Positions 39,442-48,194 of a DNA stretch of 64,000 nt are shown piece after piece. The notes beneath the pieces were generated by a model. It was given only the letters and a program-made list of their open reading frames with translations. It ran no database searches and was not told where the DNA came from. The DNA lies in contig NZ_CKYA01000002.1 in the NCBI RefSeq assembly GCF_001113365.1, positions 423,312 through 487,311 of the forward strand, read 5' to 3'. The stretch comes from Streptococcus pneumoniae (GTDB taxonomy: Bacteria > Bacillota > Bacilli > Lactobacillales > Streptococcaceae). The translations under genes and the position numbers were made by a program. Within the stretch, counting starts at the first letter, position 1. Every line of letters starts with the position of its first letter.

Positions 39442-39496
39442 AAAAAACGAACAGGCTCTTTTTCTGTCATTCAGAAGAGAACTTGTTCGTTTTGTC
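39442..39496. terminator. Bidirectional terminator between convergent genes
   Basis: AAAACGAACAGGCTCTT (from 39444) pairs with AAGAGAACTTGTTCGTTTT (to 39493), with a small mismatch. A and T runs flank it, serving the genes on both sides. Confidence 0.8.
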
Positions 39497-39506
39497 TTTT
39501 TATCTT

Positions 39507-40322
39507 TTAAAACACGCGATACACATAGGGATTTTCTGGTTTATCGACTTTGGTAAAGCTGTCGATTTCCAAGGTTGGGAGGTTTTGTTTGAGTTCTTTA
39601 TGGTAGTGATTGACCAGTTTTCCTTTGGCTGTAATCCAGGTGTTATTTTCATACTGACGGGTATTTCCCTTGGTCAGCAAGCCATAGACACCTGAATCCG
39701 CGATACAGTGAATAATGCCGAAGCGGAACAAAAATTGGCTATTGGCATGACTGGGGTCGTTATAGACAAAGCCTGTGAACTGGACTGTCTTACCATCAAA
39801 CTCATCTGGATAGTCGTAGATAGCCTCCATGACTTCCATATAGTTTTCATTAGTGATCTGAATACTATCTTGGGACAAGTATTTATCCGCCGCCGTTCGC
39901 ATTTCCTTTTCATAAGCTGATTTTGAAAAATAAGAACTGGTATCTGGTTTCAAATATTGGCTTGTCGTCCCTTCACTCGTCTGAATGGCTTGATCCGTTC
40001 CTTCCGATAAGGGGAAATGATAGCCTTTGGCAGAAACGGTCTGAGAATCCAAGCTAACAGTTGGAAAAGTTAAGCCAACGACAATAGGAATGGCTAGAAG
40101 AGCAACACTCGTCACCTTGGCCAATCGGCTGTTCAGATGACTGTGGGTTTTGACTCGCTTCATCCAGATATACAATTGAACAATTGCCAAGATAAAGGAA
40201 AGCACCATGGAAATATAGGCTAGATAGGAATAGTGCATGTTGATGTACTGGTTTAATTTTCCGGACAGATGGAGATAAATGGTCAGTTCAAAATAGCCAG
40301 CTAAAACTAAAAATCGAATCAT
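39507..40322 (-). CDS. TIGR03943/DUF1980-type putative permease subunit
   Basis: 271 residues: three hydrophobic segments in the first 100, then an extracytoplasmic domain with EFDGKTVQFTGFVYNDP and RFGIIHCIADSGVYGLL, a pattern I know from the DUF1980 (TIGR03943) family. These proteins are nearly always paired with a DUF318-type permease, as here, where the gene overlaps its upstream partner by 4 nt. The pair is thought to form one transporter; the substrate is unknown. The family name is from memory. Confidence 0.82.
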   Translation of the reverse strand: MIRFLVLAGYFELTIYLHLSGKLNQYINMHYSYLAYISMVLSFILAIVQLYIWMKRVKTHSHLNSRLAKVTSVALLAIPIVVGLTFPTVSLDSQTVSAKGYHFPLSEGTDQAIQTSEGTTSQYLKPDTSSYFSKSAYEKEMRTAADKYLSQDSIQITNENYMEVMEAIYDYPDEFDGKTVQFTGFVYNDPSHANSQFLFRFGIIHCIADSGVYGLLTKGNTRQYENNTWITAKGKLVNHYHKELKQNLPTLEIDSFTKVDKPENPYVYRVF

Positions 40323-41224
40323 AGGATGACTCCAATCAAGAGAGAATAGACTAAGACAACGAGTGTCACAATCGTAATGAAGTGACTGATAAATCGTGCT
40401 TTCAAGTAATTTTTCATCATGAGAATATTTTTGATATCCAGCATTGGGCCAATGACGAGAAAGGCCAAAACTGGTGCCAAACCGAAACTTGAGAGAAGAG
40501 AAGCACCGATAAAGGCATCCGCCTCACTGCAGAGAGAGAGAAGAAAGGCCAAAAGCATCAAGAGCAGGATGGCAAAAAGAGGGGTCGCACTGATAGAGGT
40601 CAGAATCCGTGTCGGAACATAGACCTGTATAACAGAGGCAAAGAGACAGCCAAATACCAAATAACGCCCCGTGTCAAAAAATTCATCAATGGCCTGCACA
40701 AAGACCTGAAAAACTTTTTTTGCAGGGGTCAAGTGAGAAAAATCATGTTCATGACAGGCCAACCGATCTTCTTTTTGAATCGGTTCTTGCCAGAAAAATC
40801 CTAGAAAAATCCCAAGTATCACAGCCACAATGATGGAACCCAGAGCTCGTAACAGGGCGATGTGGAAGGAGTTGCCAAAGGCAGAATAGGTCGCAAAGAG
40901 AACAATGGGATTGATAACAGGTGCTGTCACGAGAAAGGGAACAGCCGTGTAACTGGGAACCTTCTTTTCCAGAAAACGATTGATAATGGGGACGATTCCA
41001 CATTCACAAGAGGGGAAAAGTATTCCAACGAAGGTGCCAAAAAAGATTCTTCCCCAACGATTTCGAGGGAGAAAATGATAAACCTTGTCAGGTGTGATAT
41101 AGACCTCAATCAGCCCTGAGACAATGCTTCCTATCAGAACGAAAGGGAGGGCTTCAATGATAATGGAGAGGAAAATAGCCCCAGTCTGAAGTACACTAGA
41201 TGGGAGTTGTTGAAAAGCAGTCAT
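40319..41224 (-). CDS. DUF318/ArsP-type permease
   Basis: 301 residues with about eight TM helices in two blocks separated by a cytoplasmic linker (about 150-190). The repeated signature PSCECGIVPIINRFL and LSLCSEADAFIGASL, with conserved Cys residues, marks the DUF318 (YraQ/ArsP) permeases. Relatives export organoarsenicals, but most are uncharacterised. Its start codon follows immediately on the stop of a 43-residue gene, and its end overlaps the DUF1980 gene, so three genes form one leftward operon. Confidence 0.85.
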   Translation of the reverse strand: MTAFQQLPSSVLQTGAIFLSIIIEALPFVLIGSIVSGLIEVYITPDKVYHFLPRNRWGRIFFGTFVGILFPSCECGIVPIINRFLEKKVPSYTAVPFLVTAPVINPIVLFATYSAFGNSFHIALLRALGSIIVAVILGIFLGFFWQEPIQKEDRLACHEHDFSHLTPAKKVFQVFVQAIDEFFDTGRYLVFGCLFASVIQVYVPTRILTSISATPLFAILLLMLLAFLLSLCSEADAFIGASLLSSFGLAPVLAFLVIGPMLDIKNILMMKNYLKARFISHFITIVTLVVLVYSLLIGVIL

Positions 41225-41356
41225 CTAGTTTTTCTTTTCTGCTTTGGCTTTTTTCTCTTTGTCATCAGGGAAAGTGACTTGTTTCAAATCTGGGAGTTTA
41301 GCAAACTCTTCAAACATCTTGTCCAAGTCGTCTCGTTTTGTAAATTTTACAGCCAT
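41225..41356 (-). CDS. Small charged protein, 43 residues (SPJ_0845-like)
   Basis: Starts AVKFTKRDDLDKMFEEFAKL after the Met and ends in a Lys-rich tail (DDKEKKAKAEKKN). Soluble, helical-looking, no known motif. From memory it matches a small family that NCBI calls SPJ_0845. Its TAG is followed directly by the ATG of the permease, implying translational coupling. AGAGGTAGAA lies upstream of its start. Confidence 0.75.
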   Translation of the reverse strand: MAVKFTKRDDLDKMFEEFAKLPDLKQVTFPDDKEKKAKAEKKN

Positions 41357-41440
41357 AGGTGTACCTCGATTCTAAATTCTACCTCTATTATACTATTATT
41401 TTGAGGAAAAGGGCGGATTTTAATTTGTTTTCGATAGTTG

Positions 41441-41590
41441 ATACTCTTCGAAAATCTCTTCAAACCACGTCAGCGTCGCCTTACCGTATATGTGTGATTG
41501 ACTTCGTCAGTCTTATCTACAACCGCAAAACAGTGTTTTGAGCAGCCTGCGGCTAGCTTCCTAGTTTGCTTTTTGATTTTCATTGAGTAT
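41441..41590 (+). repeat. BOX element 4 (A-B-C), upstream of tex
   Basis: About 150 bp with the best boxA in the window (ATACTCTTCGAAAATCTCTT, then the BOX-A1R-like CGTCAGCGTCGCCTTACCG). The boxB palindrome is GATTGACTTCGTCAGTC. It ends 34 bp before the tex -10. Confidence 0.92.
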
Positions 41591-41620
41591 GAAAAGAATT
41601 GGAGAAAGCCTTCCAGCTTG

Positions 41621-41636
41621 TGGTATAATAGATTCA
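41621..41636 (+). promoter_or_regulatory. tex promoter, predicted leaderless
   Basis: TGGTATAAT (hexamer 41624-41629) with no -35. Seven bases on, +1 falls at 41636, the A of the tex ATG. The six bases between (AGATTC) contain no ribosome binding site. Confidence 0.65.
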
Positions 41637-43765
41637 TGGATAAAAAATATGAAAAAATCTCCCAGGATTTGGGAGTGACTTTAAAGCAAATTGATACCGT
41701 TCTAAGTTTGACTGCTGAAGGGGCGACTATTCCCTTTATCGCCCGTTATCGCAAGGATATGACTGGTAGTCTGGATGAGGTGGCAATTAAGGCCATTATT
41801 GACTTGGATAAAAGTCTGACCAACCTCAATGACCGTAAGGAAGCTGTTTTGGCTAAGATTCAAGAGCAAGGCAAGCTGACCAAGGAGTTGGAAGAGGCTA
41901 TCTTAGCTGCCGAAAAATTAGCGGACGTTGAAGAACTCTATCTTCCATACAAGGAAAAGCGTCGGACCAAGGCAACCATTGCCCGTGAAGCCGGACTCTT
42001 CCCACTTGCTCGCCTTATTTTGCAGAATGTAGCGGACTTAGAACAAGAGGCTGAGAAGTTTGTCTGTGAAGGATTTGCGACTGGTAAGGAAGCCTTGGCC
42101 GGTGCAGTTGATATTTTGGTTGAAGCCTTATCGGAAGATGTGACCTTGCGTTCCATGACTTATCAGGAAGTGCTGAGACACTCTAAACTCACTTCTCAAG
42201 CCAAGGATGAAAGTCTTGATGAAAAGCAGGTTTTTCAGATTTATTATGATTTTTCAGAAACGGTTGGAAATATGCAGGGTTATCGTACCTTAGCCCTCAA
42301 TCGTGGGGAGAAGCTAGGTGTCTTGAAGGTCGGTTTTGAACATGCAACGGACCGTATTCTTGCCTTCTTTGCTGCTCGTTTCAAGGTGAAGAATGCCTAT
42401 ATAGATGAAGTAGTTCAGCAATCTGTTAAGAAAAAGGTCTTGCCTGCTATCGAGCGCCGCATTAGGACAGAATTGACTGAGAAAGCAGAAGAAGGGGCTA
42501 TACAACTCTTTTCGGACAACCTACGCAATCTCCTCTTGGTTGCTCCGCTGAAAGGGCGCGCGGTTCTTGGATTTGACCCTGCCTTTCGTACAGGTGCCAA
42601 ACTAGCTGTCGTGGATGCAACAGGGAAAATGCTGACAACTCAGGTCATTTATCCTGTCAAACCAGCATCAGCTCGTCAAATCGAAGAATCCAAGAAAGAT
42701 TTGGCAGACTTGATTGGTCAATACAGTGTAGAAATTATTGCCATCGGAAACGGGACTGCTAGTCGTGAAAGTGAAGCCTTTGTGGCGGAAGTTCTTAAAG
42801 ATTTTCCTGAAGTCAGCTATGTTATCGTCAATGAAAGTGGTGCTTCGGTCTATTCTGCCAGCGAACTTGCTCGTCAGGAGTTCCCAGACTTGACCGTTGA
42901 AAAACGCTCTGCCATTTCTATCGCCCGTCGTTTGCAAGATCCTCTTGCCGAATTGGTTAAAATCGATCCTAAGTCAATCGGTGTCGGTCAATACCAGCAT
43001 GATGTCAGTCAGAAGAAACTGTCTGAAAGTCTGGACTTTGTTGTCGATACAGTGGTAAATCAAGTTGGTGTCAATGTCAATACAGCCAGCCCAGCTCTTC
43101 TTTCCCATGTAGCTGGACTCAATAAAACTATCTCTGAAAATATCGTCAAGTACCGTGAGGAAGAAGGGAAAATTACTTCGCGCGCCCAAATCAAGAAAGT
43201 TCCTCGTCTGGGAGCTAAGGCCTTTGAGCAGGCAGCTGGTTTCCTCCGTATCCCTGAAAGTAGCAATATCCTTGATAATACAGGAGTTCACCCAGAAAAT
43301 TATGCTGCTGTTAAGGAGCTCTTCAAACGTTTGGACATCAAGGACCTGAATGAAGAGGCCCAAAGCAAACTCAAGTCGCTTTCAGTCAAGGAAATGGCGC
43401 AAGAGCTAGACCTTGGTCCCGAAACTCTTAAAGATATCATTGCAGATCTTCTCAAACCAGGTCGAGATTTCCGTGACTCCTTTGATGCACCTGTGCTTCG
43501 CCAAGATGTCCTAGATATCAAAGACTTAGTGGTTGGTCAGAAGCTAGAAGGTGTTGTGCGTAATGTCGTTGACTTCGGTGCCTTCGTTGACATCGGGATT
43601 CACGAGGACGGCTTGATTCACATTTCGCATATGAGTCGCAAGTTTATCAAACACCCTAGTCAAGTGGTGTCAGTCGGAGATTTGGTGACCGTTTGGGTCA
43701 AGAAAATTGATACTGAACGTGAAAAAGTCAATCTGTCGCTCCTAGCTCCAGATGAATCTAACTGA
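41636..43765 (+). CDS. tex: RNA-binding transcription accessory protein Tex
   Basis: 709 residues from ATG 41636; a longer in-frame opening upstream runs through BOX element 4 and the promoter, and is not coding. Domain order of the Spt6-like Tex family: N-terminal helices, YqgF/RNase H-like domain (about 325-450, [16 protein letters not shown]), helix-hairpin-helix repeats (about 490-560, [16 protein letters not shown]), and a C-terminal S1 domain (about 635-705, [20 protein letters not shown]). It binds nucleic acid and affects transcription and toxin expression in other bacteria. Its end overlaps sprT by 14 nt. Confidence 0.95.
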   Translation: MDKKYEKISQDLGVTLKQIDTVLSLTAEGATIPFIARYRKDMTGSLDEVAIKAIIDLDKSLTNLNDRKEAVLAKIQEQGKLTKELEEAILAAEKLADVEELYLPYKEKRRTKATIAREAGLFPLARLILQNVADLEQEAEKFVCEGFATGKEALAGAVDILVEALSEDVTLRSMTYQEVLRHSKLTSQAKDESLDEKQVFQIYYDFSETVGNMQGYRTLALNRGEKLGVLKVGFEHATDRILAFFAARFKVKNAYIDEVVQQSVKKKVLPAIERRIRTELTEKAEEGAIQLFSDNLRNLLLVAPLKGRAVLGFDPAFRTGAKLAVVDATGKMLTTQVIYPVKPASARQIEESKKDLADLIGQYSVEIIAIGNGTASRESEAFVAEVLKDFPEVSYVIVNESGASVYSASELARQEFPDLTVEKRSAISIARRLQDPLAELVKIDPKSIGVGQYQHDVSQKKLSESLDFVVDTVVNQVGVNVNTASPALLSHVAGLNKTISENIVKYREEEGKITSRAQIKKVPRLGAKAFEQAAGFLRIPESSNILDNTGVHPENYAAVKELFKRLDIKDLNEEAQSKLKSLSVKEMAQELDLGPETLKDIIADLLKPGRDFRDSFDAPVLRQDVLDIKDLVVGQKLEGVVRNVVDFGAFVDIGIHEDGLIHISHMSRKFIKHPSQVVSVGDLVTVWVKKIDTEREKVNLSLLAPDESN

Positions 43766-44201
43766 TTACGTCAAGCAAGTTTCGCTAGAAGACTTCGGCA
43801 GACCTTTTATCCATCAAGCTCAGTGGAATTCTCGTCTACGTTCGACAGGTGGGCGATTTTTCCCAAAAGATGGGCATTTGGATTTTAATCCCAAGGTTTA
43901 TCAGGAACTGGGGTTGGATGTTTTTAAGAAAATTGTCCGACATGAACTCTGTCATTATCACCTCTATTTTCAAGGGAAAGGCTATCAACACAAGGATCGG
44001 GATTTTAAGGAACTGTTGAAAGCAGTGGATGGATTACGCTTTGTGCCATCCTTGTCCAATAGCAACTCCAAGTCAATCAAGCTCTATCGTTGCCAATCCT
44101 GCCAGCAAAGGTATCAGCGCAAGAGAAGGATTGATACTAAACGCTATCGCTGTGGACTTTGTCGAGGTAAATTGCAACTAATAAATCAGCCTGAGGACTG
44201 A
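43752..44201 (+). CDS. sprT: SprT-like zinc metalloprotease
   Basis: 149 residues with the zinc-protease motif H64-E-L-C-H68-Y-H and a C-terminal zinc ribbon (C114, C117, C134, C137). This is the bacterial SprT-like family, related to eukaryotic Spartan, which degrades DNA-crosslinked proteins; the bacterial role is unproven. It overlaps the end of tex by 14 nt, so the two are translationally coupled, which hints at a shared link to nucleic-acid maintenance (inference). Confidence 0.9.
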   Translation: MNLTDYVKQVSLEDFGRPFIHQAQWNSRLRSTGGRFFPKDGHLDFNPKVYQELGLDVFKKIVRHELCHYHLYFQGKGYQHKDRDFKELLKAVDGLRFVPSLSNSNSKSIKLYRCQSCQQRYQRKRRIDTKRYRCGLCRGKLQLINQPED

Positions 44202-44259
44202 TGAAAGCCGAGCCTAGCCGTGATATACTATGACTAACCTAGCAGAAAGAGGAAATATC

Positions 44260-44532
44260 ATGAACAGTAAATTTTATAAAATGAGACGAAATCGCATGAT
44301 TTCAGGAGTTCTGGCAGGTCTGTCAGACAAGTGGAACTTTGATGTTACCCTTGTTCGTTTCTTGTTTGCCATTTTTACAGTCGCAAACTTTGGACTTGGC
44401 GTAATTATCTATATTATCCTAGCTTCTATCATGCCAACAAAAGAAGAAATCGAAGCAGAAATGTACGGAACAGGCCCACGTAAACGCAAAGAAGCCCAAG
44501 CTATTGACGATAATGAAGGCTGGTTTTGGTGA
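44260..44532 (+). CDS. PspC-domain membrane protein
   Basis: 90 residues. The PspC domain (KMRRNRMISGVLAGLSDKW, then the TM segment LVRFLFAIFTVANFGLGVII) precedes a charged tail. PspC proteins take part in envelope-stress responses, but small streptococcal ones are uncharacterised. I chose ATG 44260 (AGAGGA at 8 nt) over ATG 44230, because TATACT at 44224-44229 directly abuts the latter and is probably the -10. Confidence 0.88.
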   Translation: MNSKFYKMRRNRMISGVLAGLSDKWNFDVTLVRFLFAIFTVANFGLGVIIYIILASIMPTKEEIEAEMYGTGPRKRKEAQAIDDNEGWFW

Positions 44533-44558
44533 GGTTTTTCAAAAGATTTGGAATAAGC

Positions 44559-44606
44559 AAAAAGCTTTAAATCAATAGTCTAAATTACTTGATTTAAAGC
44601 TTTTTT
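44559..44606. terminator. Terminator between the PspC gene and the leftward small gene
   Basis: AAAAGCTTTAAATCAA (from 44559) pairs with TTGATTTAAAGCTTTT (from 44589); T run on the right, A run on the left. Confidence 0.85.
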
Positions 44607-44669
44607 ACTTTTAATAAGATTTTCTCAGTCTCATATACAAATTAAAAATAATATTTTGAACTTAGATTT

Positions 44670-44867
44670 CTAATCTGATTTTTCATGCTGAGACAATACA
44701 TTTTTTGAAAAATGATGGATGCTGATAACAACTGATAGCCAGCAAATAGCATAAGCAGTAGCTGTAATTCTTGTACCGATAAAGTATGTCTTTTCAACTA
44801 AGAGCTGACCGATGAATGGAGAGAGGAGATAGAGAAGTCCGATGAGTATATGTTCTTTGTGTTTCAT
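44670..44867 (-). CDS. Small two-helix membrane protein, unknown
   Basis: 65 residues: a short basic start (KHKEH), helix 1 (about 7-24, ILIGLLYLLSPFIGQLLV), helix 2 (about 31-50, ITATAYAICWLSVVISIHHF), and a charged tail. AGAAGGTG precedes the ATG at good spacing. It faces the ABC operon divergently. I know no function. Confidence 0.65.
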   Translation of the reverse strand: MKHKEHILIGLLYLLSPFIGQLLVEKTYFIGTRITATAYAICWLSVVISIHHFSKNVLSQHEKSD

Positions 44868-45064
44868 TAAAGCGCACCTTCTTTCCTTATAGGTTGAACG
44901 ACTTGCAAGTGTTAAATTTAATGGTATGTTATCTAGGTAAGCTTACTCAAATGTTAGTTTCCGCTTCCTCCTTTCCAAAGTAAGCCTTTTCACACTTATA
45001 TTTTACAATTTTAAAAATAGAAAATCAAATCATTTTATAAGTAATTTTGCCTACATTCCCCCCC
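44868..45064. other. Non-coding divergent region before the ABC operon
   Basis: About 200 bp with no gene. It should carry the leftward promoter of the small membrane protein; I see no repeat element. Confidence 0.45.
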
Positions 45065-45107
45065 AATCTTACAAAAATGTAAGATTAAAGTCTCTTTTGT
45101 AAGGTTA
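45065..45107 (+). promoter_or_regulatory. Palindromic operator candidate upstream of the ABC operon
   Basis: A perfect 8-bp inverted repeat AATCTTAC (45065-45072)/GTAAGATT (45079-45086) with a 6-bp spacer, followed by a third half-site GTAAGGTT at 45099-45106. Spacing from the first right-hand half-site to the third is 20 bp, about two helical turns. BceR-type response regulators bind such arrays ahead of their ABC transporters; no two-component genes adjoin this one. Confidence 0.55.
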
Positions 45108-45170
45108 GGTTATGGCAAGCGGTCTTTTTTTGATGTAAACTAGACTCATAAAGAACAAAGGAGTAACATC

Positions 45171-45281
45171 ATGAAACAAATCTTACATAAGAAAACAAGA
45201 AAACCAAGCCACAAAGAAATCGAGTGCGTTCAGCTGGGATGCGCTATGATGCAAGCAACATTTCATTTGATGGGATATTAA
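45171..45281 (+). CDS. Small ORF, 36 residues, ahead of the ABC transporter
   Basis: ATG 45171 follows AAAGGAGTAACATC, a near-ideal ribosome binding site. The peptide begins KQILHKKTRKPSHKEIEC after the Met and ends MMQATFHLMGY: basic N-terminal half, more hydrophobic C-terminal half, two Cys. The stop lies 14 nt before the ABC ATPase start, whose ribosome binding site sits in the gap. It may be a functional small protein or a leader coupling translation of the transporter; sequence alone cannot tell. Confidence 0.6.
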   Translation: MKQILHKKTRKPSHKEIECVQLGCAMMQATFHLMGY

Positions 45282-45295
45282 GAAAGGAGATTCTC

Positions 45296-46054
45296 ATGAC
45301 ACTTTTAGATGTAAAACACGTTCAAAAAATTTATAAAACTCGTTTTCAGGGCAACCAAGTAGAGGCTCTCAAGGATATTCACTTTACCGTGGAAAAAGGT
45401 GACTACGTTGCCATCATGGGTGAGTCTGGTTCTGGTAAATCCACTCTTCTCAATATCCTAGCTATGTTGGATAAACCAACTCGTGGTCAGGTTTACTTGA
45501 ATGGAACTGACACCGCAACCATTAAAAATTCACAGGCTTCTAGCTTCCGTCGTGAAAAATTAGGCTTTGTCTTCCAAGACTTTAACTTGCTAGATACTCT
45601 TTCTGTTAAGGACAATATCTTGCTTCCGCTTGTCTTGTCAAGAAGACCTATTACGGAGATGATGAAGAAATTGGTGGTGACAGCTGAGAATCTGGGAATC
45701 AACCAATTGCAAGAGAAGTACCCTTACGAGATTTCAGGTGGTCAGAAACAGCGTGTAGCAGTAGCCCGCGCCATTATCACAGAACCTGAAATTCTCCTTG
45801 CGGACGAGCCAACAGGTGCCCTTGATTCCAAGTCCTCTGCAGCCTTACTTGATGTCTTTGATGAAATCAATGAACGTGGCCAAACTATTCTCATGGTAAC
45901 CCACTCCACAGCAGCAGCGAGCAGAGCCAAACGTGTACTCTTTATCAAAGACGGCATTCTTTACAACCAAATCTACCGTGGAGAGAAGACAGAACGTCAG
46001 ATGTTCCAAGAGATCTCTGATACCTTGACTGTCATGGCAAGCGAGGTGAATTAG
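45296..46054 (+). CDS. ABC transporter ATPase, BceA-like
   Basis: 252 residues from ATG 45296 (AAAGGAG upstream); longer in-frame readings overlap the small ORF and lack a binding site. Walker A GESGSGKST, signature ISGGQKQRVAVARA and Walker B ILLADEPTGALD are all intact. Together with the FtsX-type permease one base downstream it forms a BceAB-type transporter, a class that frees cell-wall lipid targets from peptide antibiotics. From memory, the pneumococcal pair at this position affects bacitracin and vancoresmycin susceptibility. Confidence 0.92.
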   Translation: MTLLDVKHVQKIYKTRFQGNQVEALKDIHFTVEKGDYVAIMGESGSGKSTLLNILAMLDKPTRGQVYLNGTDTATIKNSQASSFRREKLGFVFQDFNLLDTLSVKDNILLPLVLSRRPITEMMKKLVVTAENLGINQLQEKYPYEISGGQKQRVAVARAIITEPEILLADEPTGALDSKSSAALLDVFDEINERGQTILMVTHSTAAASRAKRVLFIKDGILYNQIYRGEKTERQMFQEISDTLTVMASEVN

Positions 46055-46055
46055 T

Positions 46056-48044
46056 ATGTTTCGATTAACCAATAAGTTAGCGGTATCGAACTTGATTAAA
46101 AACCGCAAACTCTACTATCCTTTTGCGCTGGCTGTTCTCTTGGCAGTCACTGTCACCTATCTCTTTTACTCTCTAACTTTCAATCCTAAGATTGCGGAAA
46201 TCCGTGGCGGATCAAGCATTCAAGCTACTCTAGGATTTGGTATGTTTGTCGTCACCCTTGCGTCAGCCATTATCGTCCTCTATGCCAATAGTTTTGTCAT
46301 GAAGAACCGTTCCAAGGAACTAGGAATTTATGGCATGTTGGGCTTGGAGAAGCGTCATCTTATCAGTATGACTTTTAAGGAGTTAGTGCTATTTGGAATT
46401 TTAACTGTTGGAGCGGGTATCGGTATTGGAGCCTTGTTTGACAAGTTAATTTTCGCTTTCCTGCTCAAACTGATGAAATTGAAGGTTGAGCTGGTCGCTA
46501 CCTTCCAAATGAATGTTGTCATTGCAGTACTTGTTGTCTTTGGATTGATTTTCCTAGGCCTCATGTTCCTGAATGCCCTTCGAATCGCCCGTATGAATGC
46601 CCTCCAGCTCTCGCGTGAGAAAGCAAGCGGAGAGAAAAAAGGTCGTTTCCTACCTCTCCAAACTATTCTTGGTTCCATAAGTTTAGGGATTGGTTACTAT
46701 CTTGCCCTTACTGTAAAAGATCCTCTTACAGCCCTAACAACCTTCTTCCTAGCTGTTTTACTGGTTATCTTTGGTACTTATCTCTTGTTTAATGCAGGGA
46801 TTACAGTCTTCCTACAAATTTTAAAGAAAAACAAGAAATACTATTACCAACCTAATAACCTCATATCTGTTTCCAACTTGATTTTCCGTATGAAGAAAAA
46901 TGCGGTTGGACTAGCAACCATCGCTATTTTGTCAACAATGGTTTTGGTAACCATGTCAGCCGCGACAAGCATTTTCAATGCCTCAGAATCCTTTAAAAAA
47001 GTGATGAATCCGCATGACTTTGGAATTACTGGAAAAAATGTTGAAAAAGAAGATTTGGACAAACTCTTGAGCCAGTTTGCAAGTGATAAAGGTTATAGTG
47101 TCAAAGAGAAAGAAGTTCTTCGTTACAGTAACTTTGGTATTGCAAATCAAGAAGGAACCAAGTTAACTATTTTTGAAAAAGGGCAAAACCGTGTCCAACC
47201 AAAAACAGTTTTCATGGTATTTGACCAAAAAGATTATGAAAATATGACTGGTCAAAAACTGTCTCTTTCAGGAAATGAGGTCGGTCTCTTTGCCAAAAAT
47301 GACGGACTGAAAGGACAGAAAAACCTAACTCTAAACGATCATCAATTTTCTGTCAAAGAAGAATTTAATAAAGACTTCATTGTGAACCATGTCCCAAATC
47401 AGTTTAATATTTTGACTGCTGATTACAATTACCTTGTTGTACCTAATTTGCAAGCATTTTTAGACCAATTCCCAGATTCAGCTATCTATAATCAACTTTA
47501 CGGTGGTATGAATGTAAATATCAGTGAAGAAGAACAACTCAAGGTCGCTGAAGAATATGAAAACTACCTCAATCAGTTTAATGCTCAATTAAACACTGAA
47601 GGTAGCTATGTGTATGGTAGCAATCTAGCAGATGCTAGTGCTCAAATGAGTGCCCTCTTTGGTGGTGTCTTCTTTATTGGTATTTTCCTATCCATTATCT
47701 TTATGGTCGGAACCGTTCTGGTCATCTACTACAAACAAATTTCTGAAGGATATGAAGACCGTGAGCGCTTTATTATCTTGCAGAAAGTCGGTTTAGATCA
47801 AAAGCAAATCAAGCAAACCATCAACAAACAGGTTTTAACTGTTTTCTTCCTTCCTTTGCTTTTTGCCTTCATACATCTAGCCTTTGCCTACCATATGCTT
47901 AGTCTGATTTTAAAAGTGATTGGTGTAATAGATACGAATATGATGTTGATTGTGACCTTGTCTATCTGCGCTATCTTCTTCATCGCCTATGTGCTGATTT
48001 TCATGATTACTTCTAGAAGCTATCGCAAGATTGTACAAATGTAA
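46056..48044 (+). CDS. ABC transporter permease, BceB-like (FtsX family)
   Basis: 662 residues with ten predicted TM helices in the BceB layout: four near the N-terminus around an FtsX domain, further helices at about 200-250 and 285-305, a large extracellular domain (about 315-520) and three C-terminal helices. The extracellular domain is the sensor and drug-contact region of this family. Co-transcribed with the ATPase (stop and start separated by one base). Normally such a permease works with a BceRS two-component system; its partner must be encoded elsewhere. Confidence 0.9.
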   Translation: MFRLTNKLAVSNLIKNRKLYYPFALAVLLAVTVTYLFYSLTFNPKIAEIRGGSSIQATLGFGMFVVTLASAIIVLYANSFVMKNRSKELGIYGMLGLEKRHLISMTFKELVLFGILTVGAGIGIGALFDKLIFAFLLKLMKLKVELVATFQMNVVIAVLVVFGLIFLGLMFLNALRIARMNALQLSREKASGEKKGRFLPLQTILGSISLGIGYYLALTVKDPLTALTTFFLAVLLVIFGTYLLFNAGITVFLQILKKNKKYYYQPNNLISVSNLIFRMKKNAVGLATIAILSTMVLVTMSAATSIFNASESFKKVMNPHDFGITGKNVEKEDLDKLLSQFASDKGYSVKEKEVLRYSNFGIANQEGTKLTIFEKGQNRVQPKTVFMVFDQKDYENMTGQKLSLSGNEVGLFAKNDGLKGQKNLTLNDHQFSVKEEFNKDFIVNHVPNQFNILTADYNYLVVPNLQAFLDQFPDSAIYNQLYGGMNVNISEEEQLKVAEEYENYLNQFNAQLNTEGSYVYGSNLADASAQMSALFGGVFFIGIFLSIIFMVGTVLVIYYKQISEGYEDRERFIILQKVGLDQKQIKQTINKQVLTVFFLPLLFAFIHLAFAYHMLSLILKVIGVIDTNMMLIVTLSICAIFFIAYVLIFMITSRSYRKIVQM

Positions 48045-48045
48045 A

Positions 48046-48080
48046 AAAAGATACCTCGACTTGAAAATCGAGGTATTTCT
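48046..48080 (+). terminator. Terminator of the BceAB-like operon
   Basis: ATACCTCGA (48051-48059) pairs with TCGAGGTAT (48068-48076), followed by TTCTTGT. Confidence 0.75.
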
Positions 48081-48089
48081 TGTATTCTA

Positions 48090-48194
48090 ATACTCTTCGA
48101 AAATCAAATTCAAACCGCGTCAACGTCACCTTGCCGTACTCAAGTACAGCCTGCGGCTAGTTTCCTAGTTTGCTCTTTGATTTTCATTGAGTAT
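48090..48194 (+). repeat. BOX element 5 (A-C, no boxB)
   Basis: About 105 bp. A diverged boxA (ATACTCTTCGAAAATC) runs straight into boxC (CAGCCTGCGGCTAG) ending CATTGAGTAT. The boxB module is absent. The last base is shared with the stop codon of the leftward VIT-family gene. Confidence 0.88.

Noticed and set aside
41498..41635. N-terminal extension of tex by 46 codons
   Set aside because: It runs through BOX element 4 and the promoter; TATAAT at 41624-41629 places transcription start at the downstream ATG.
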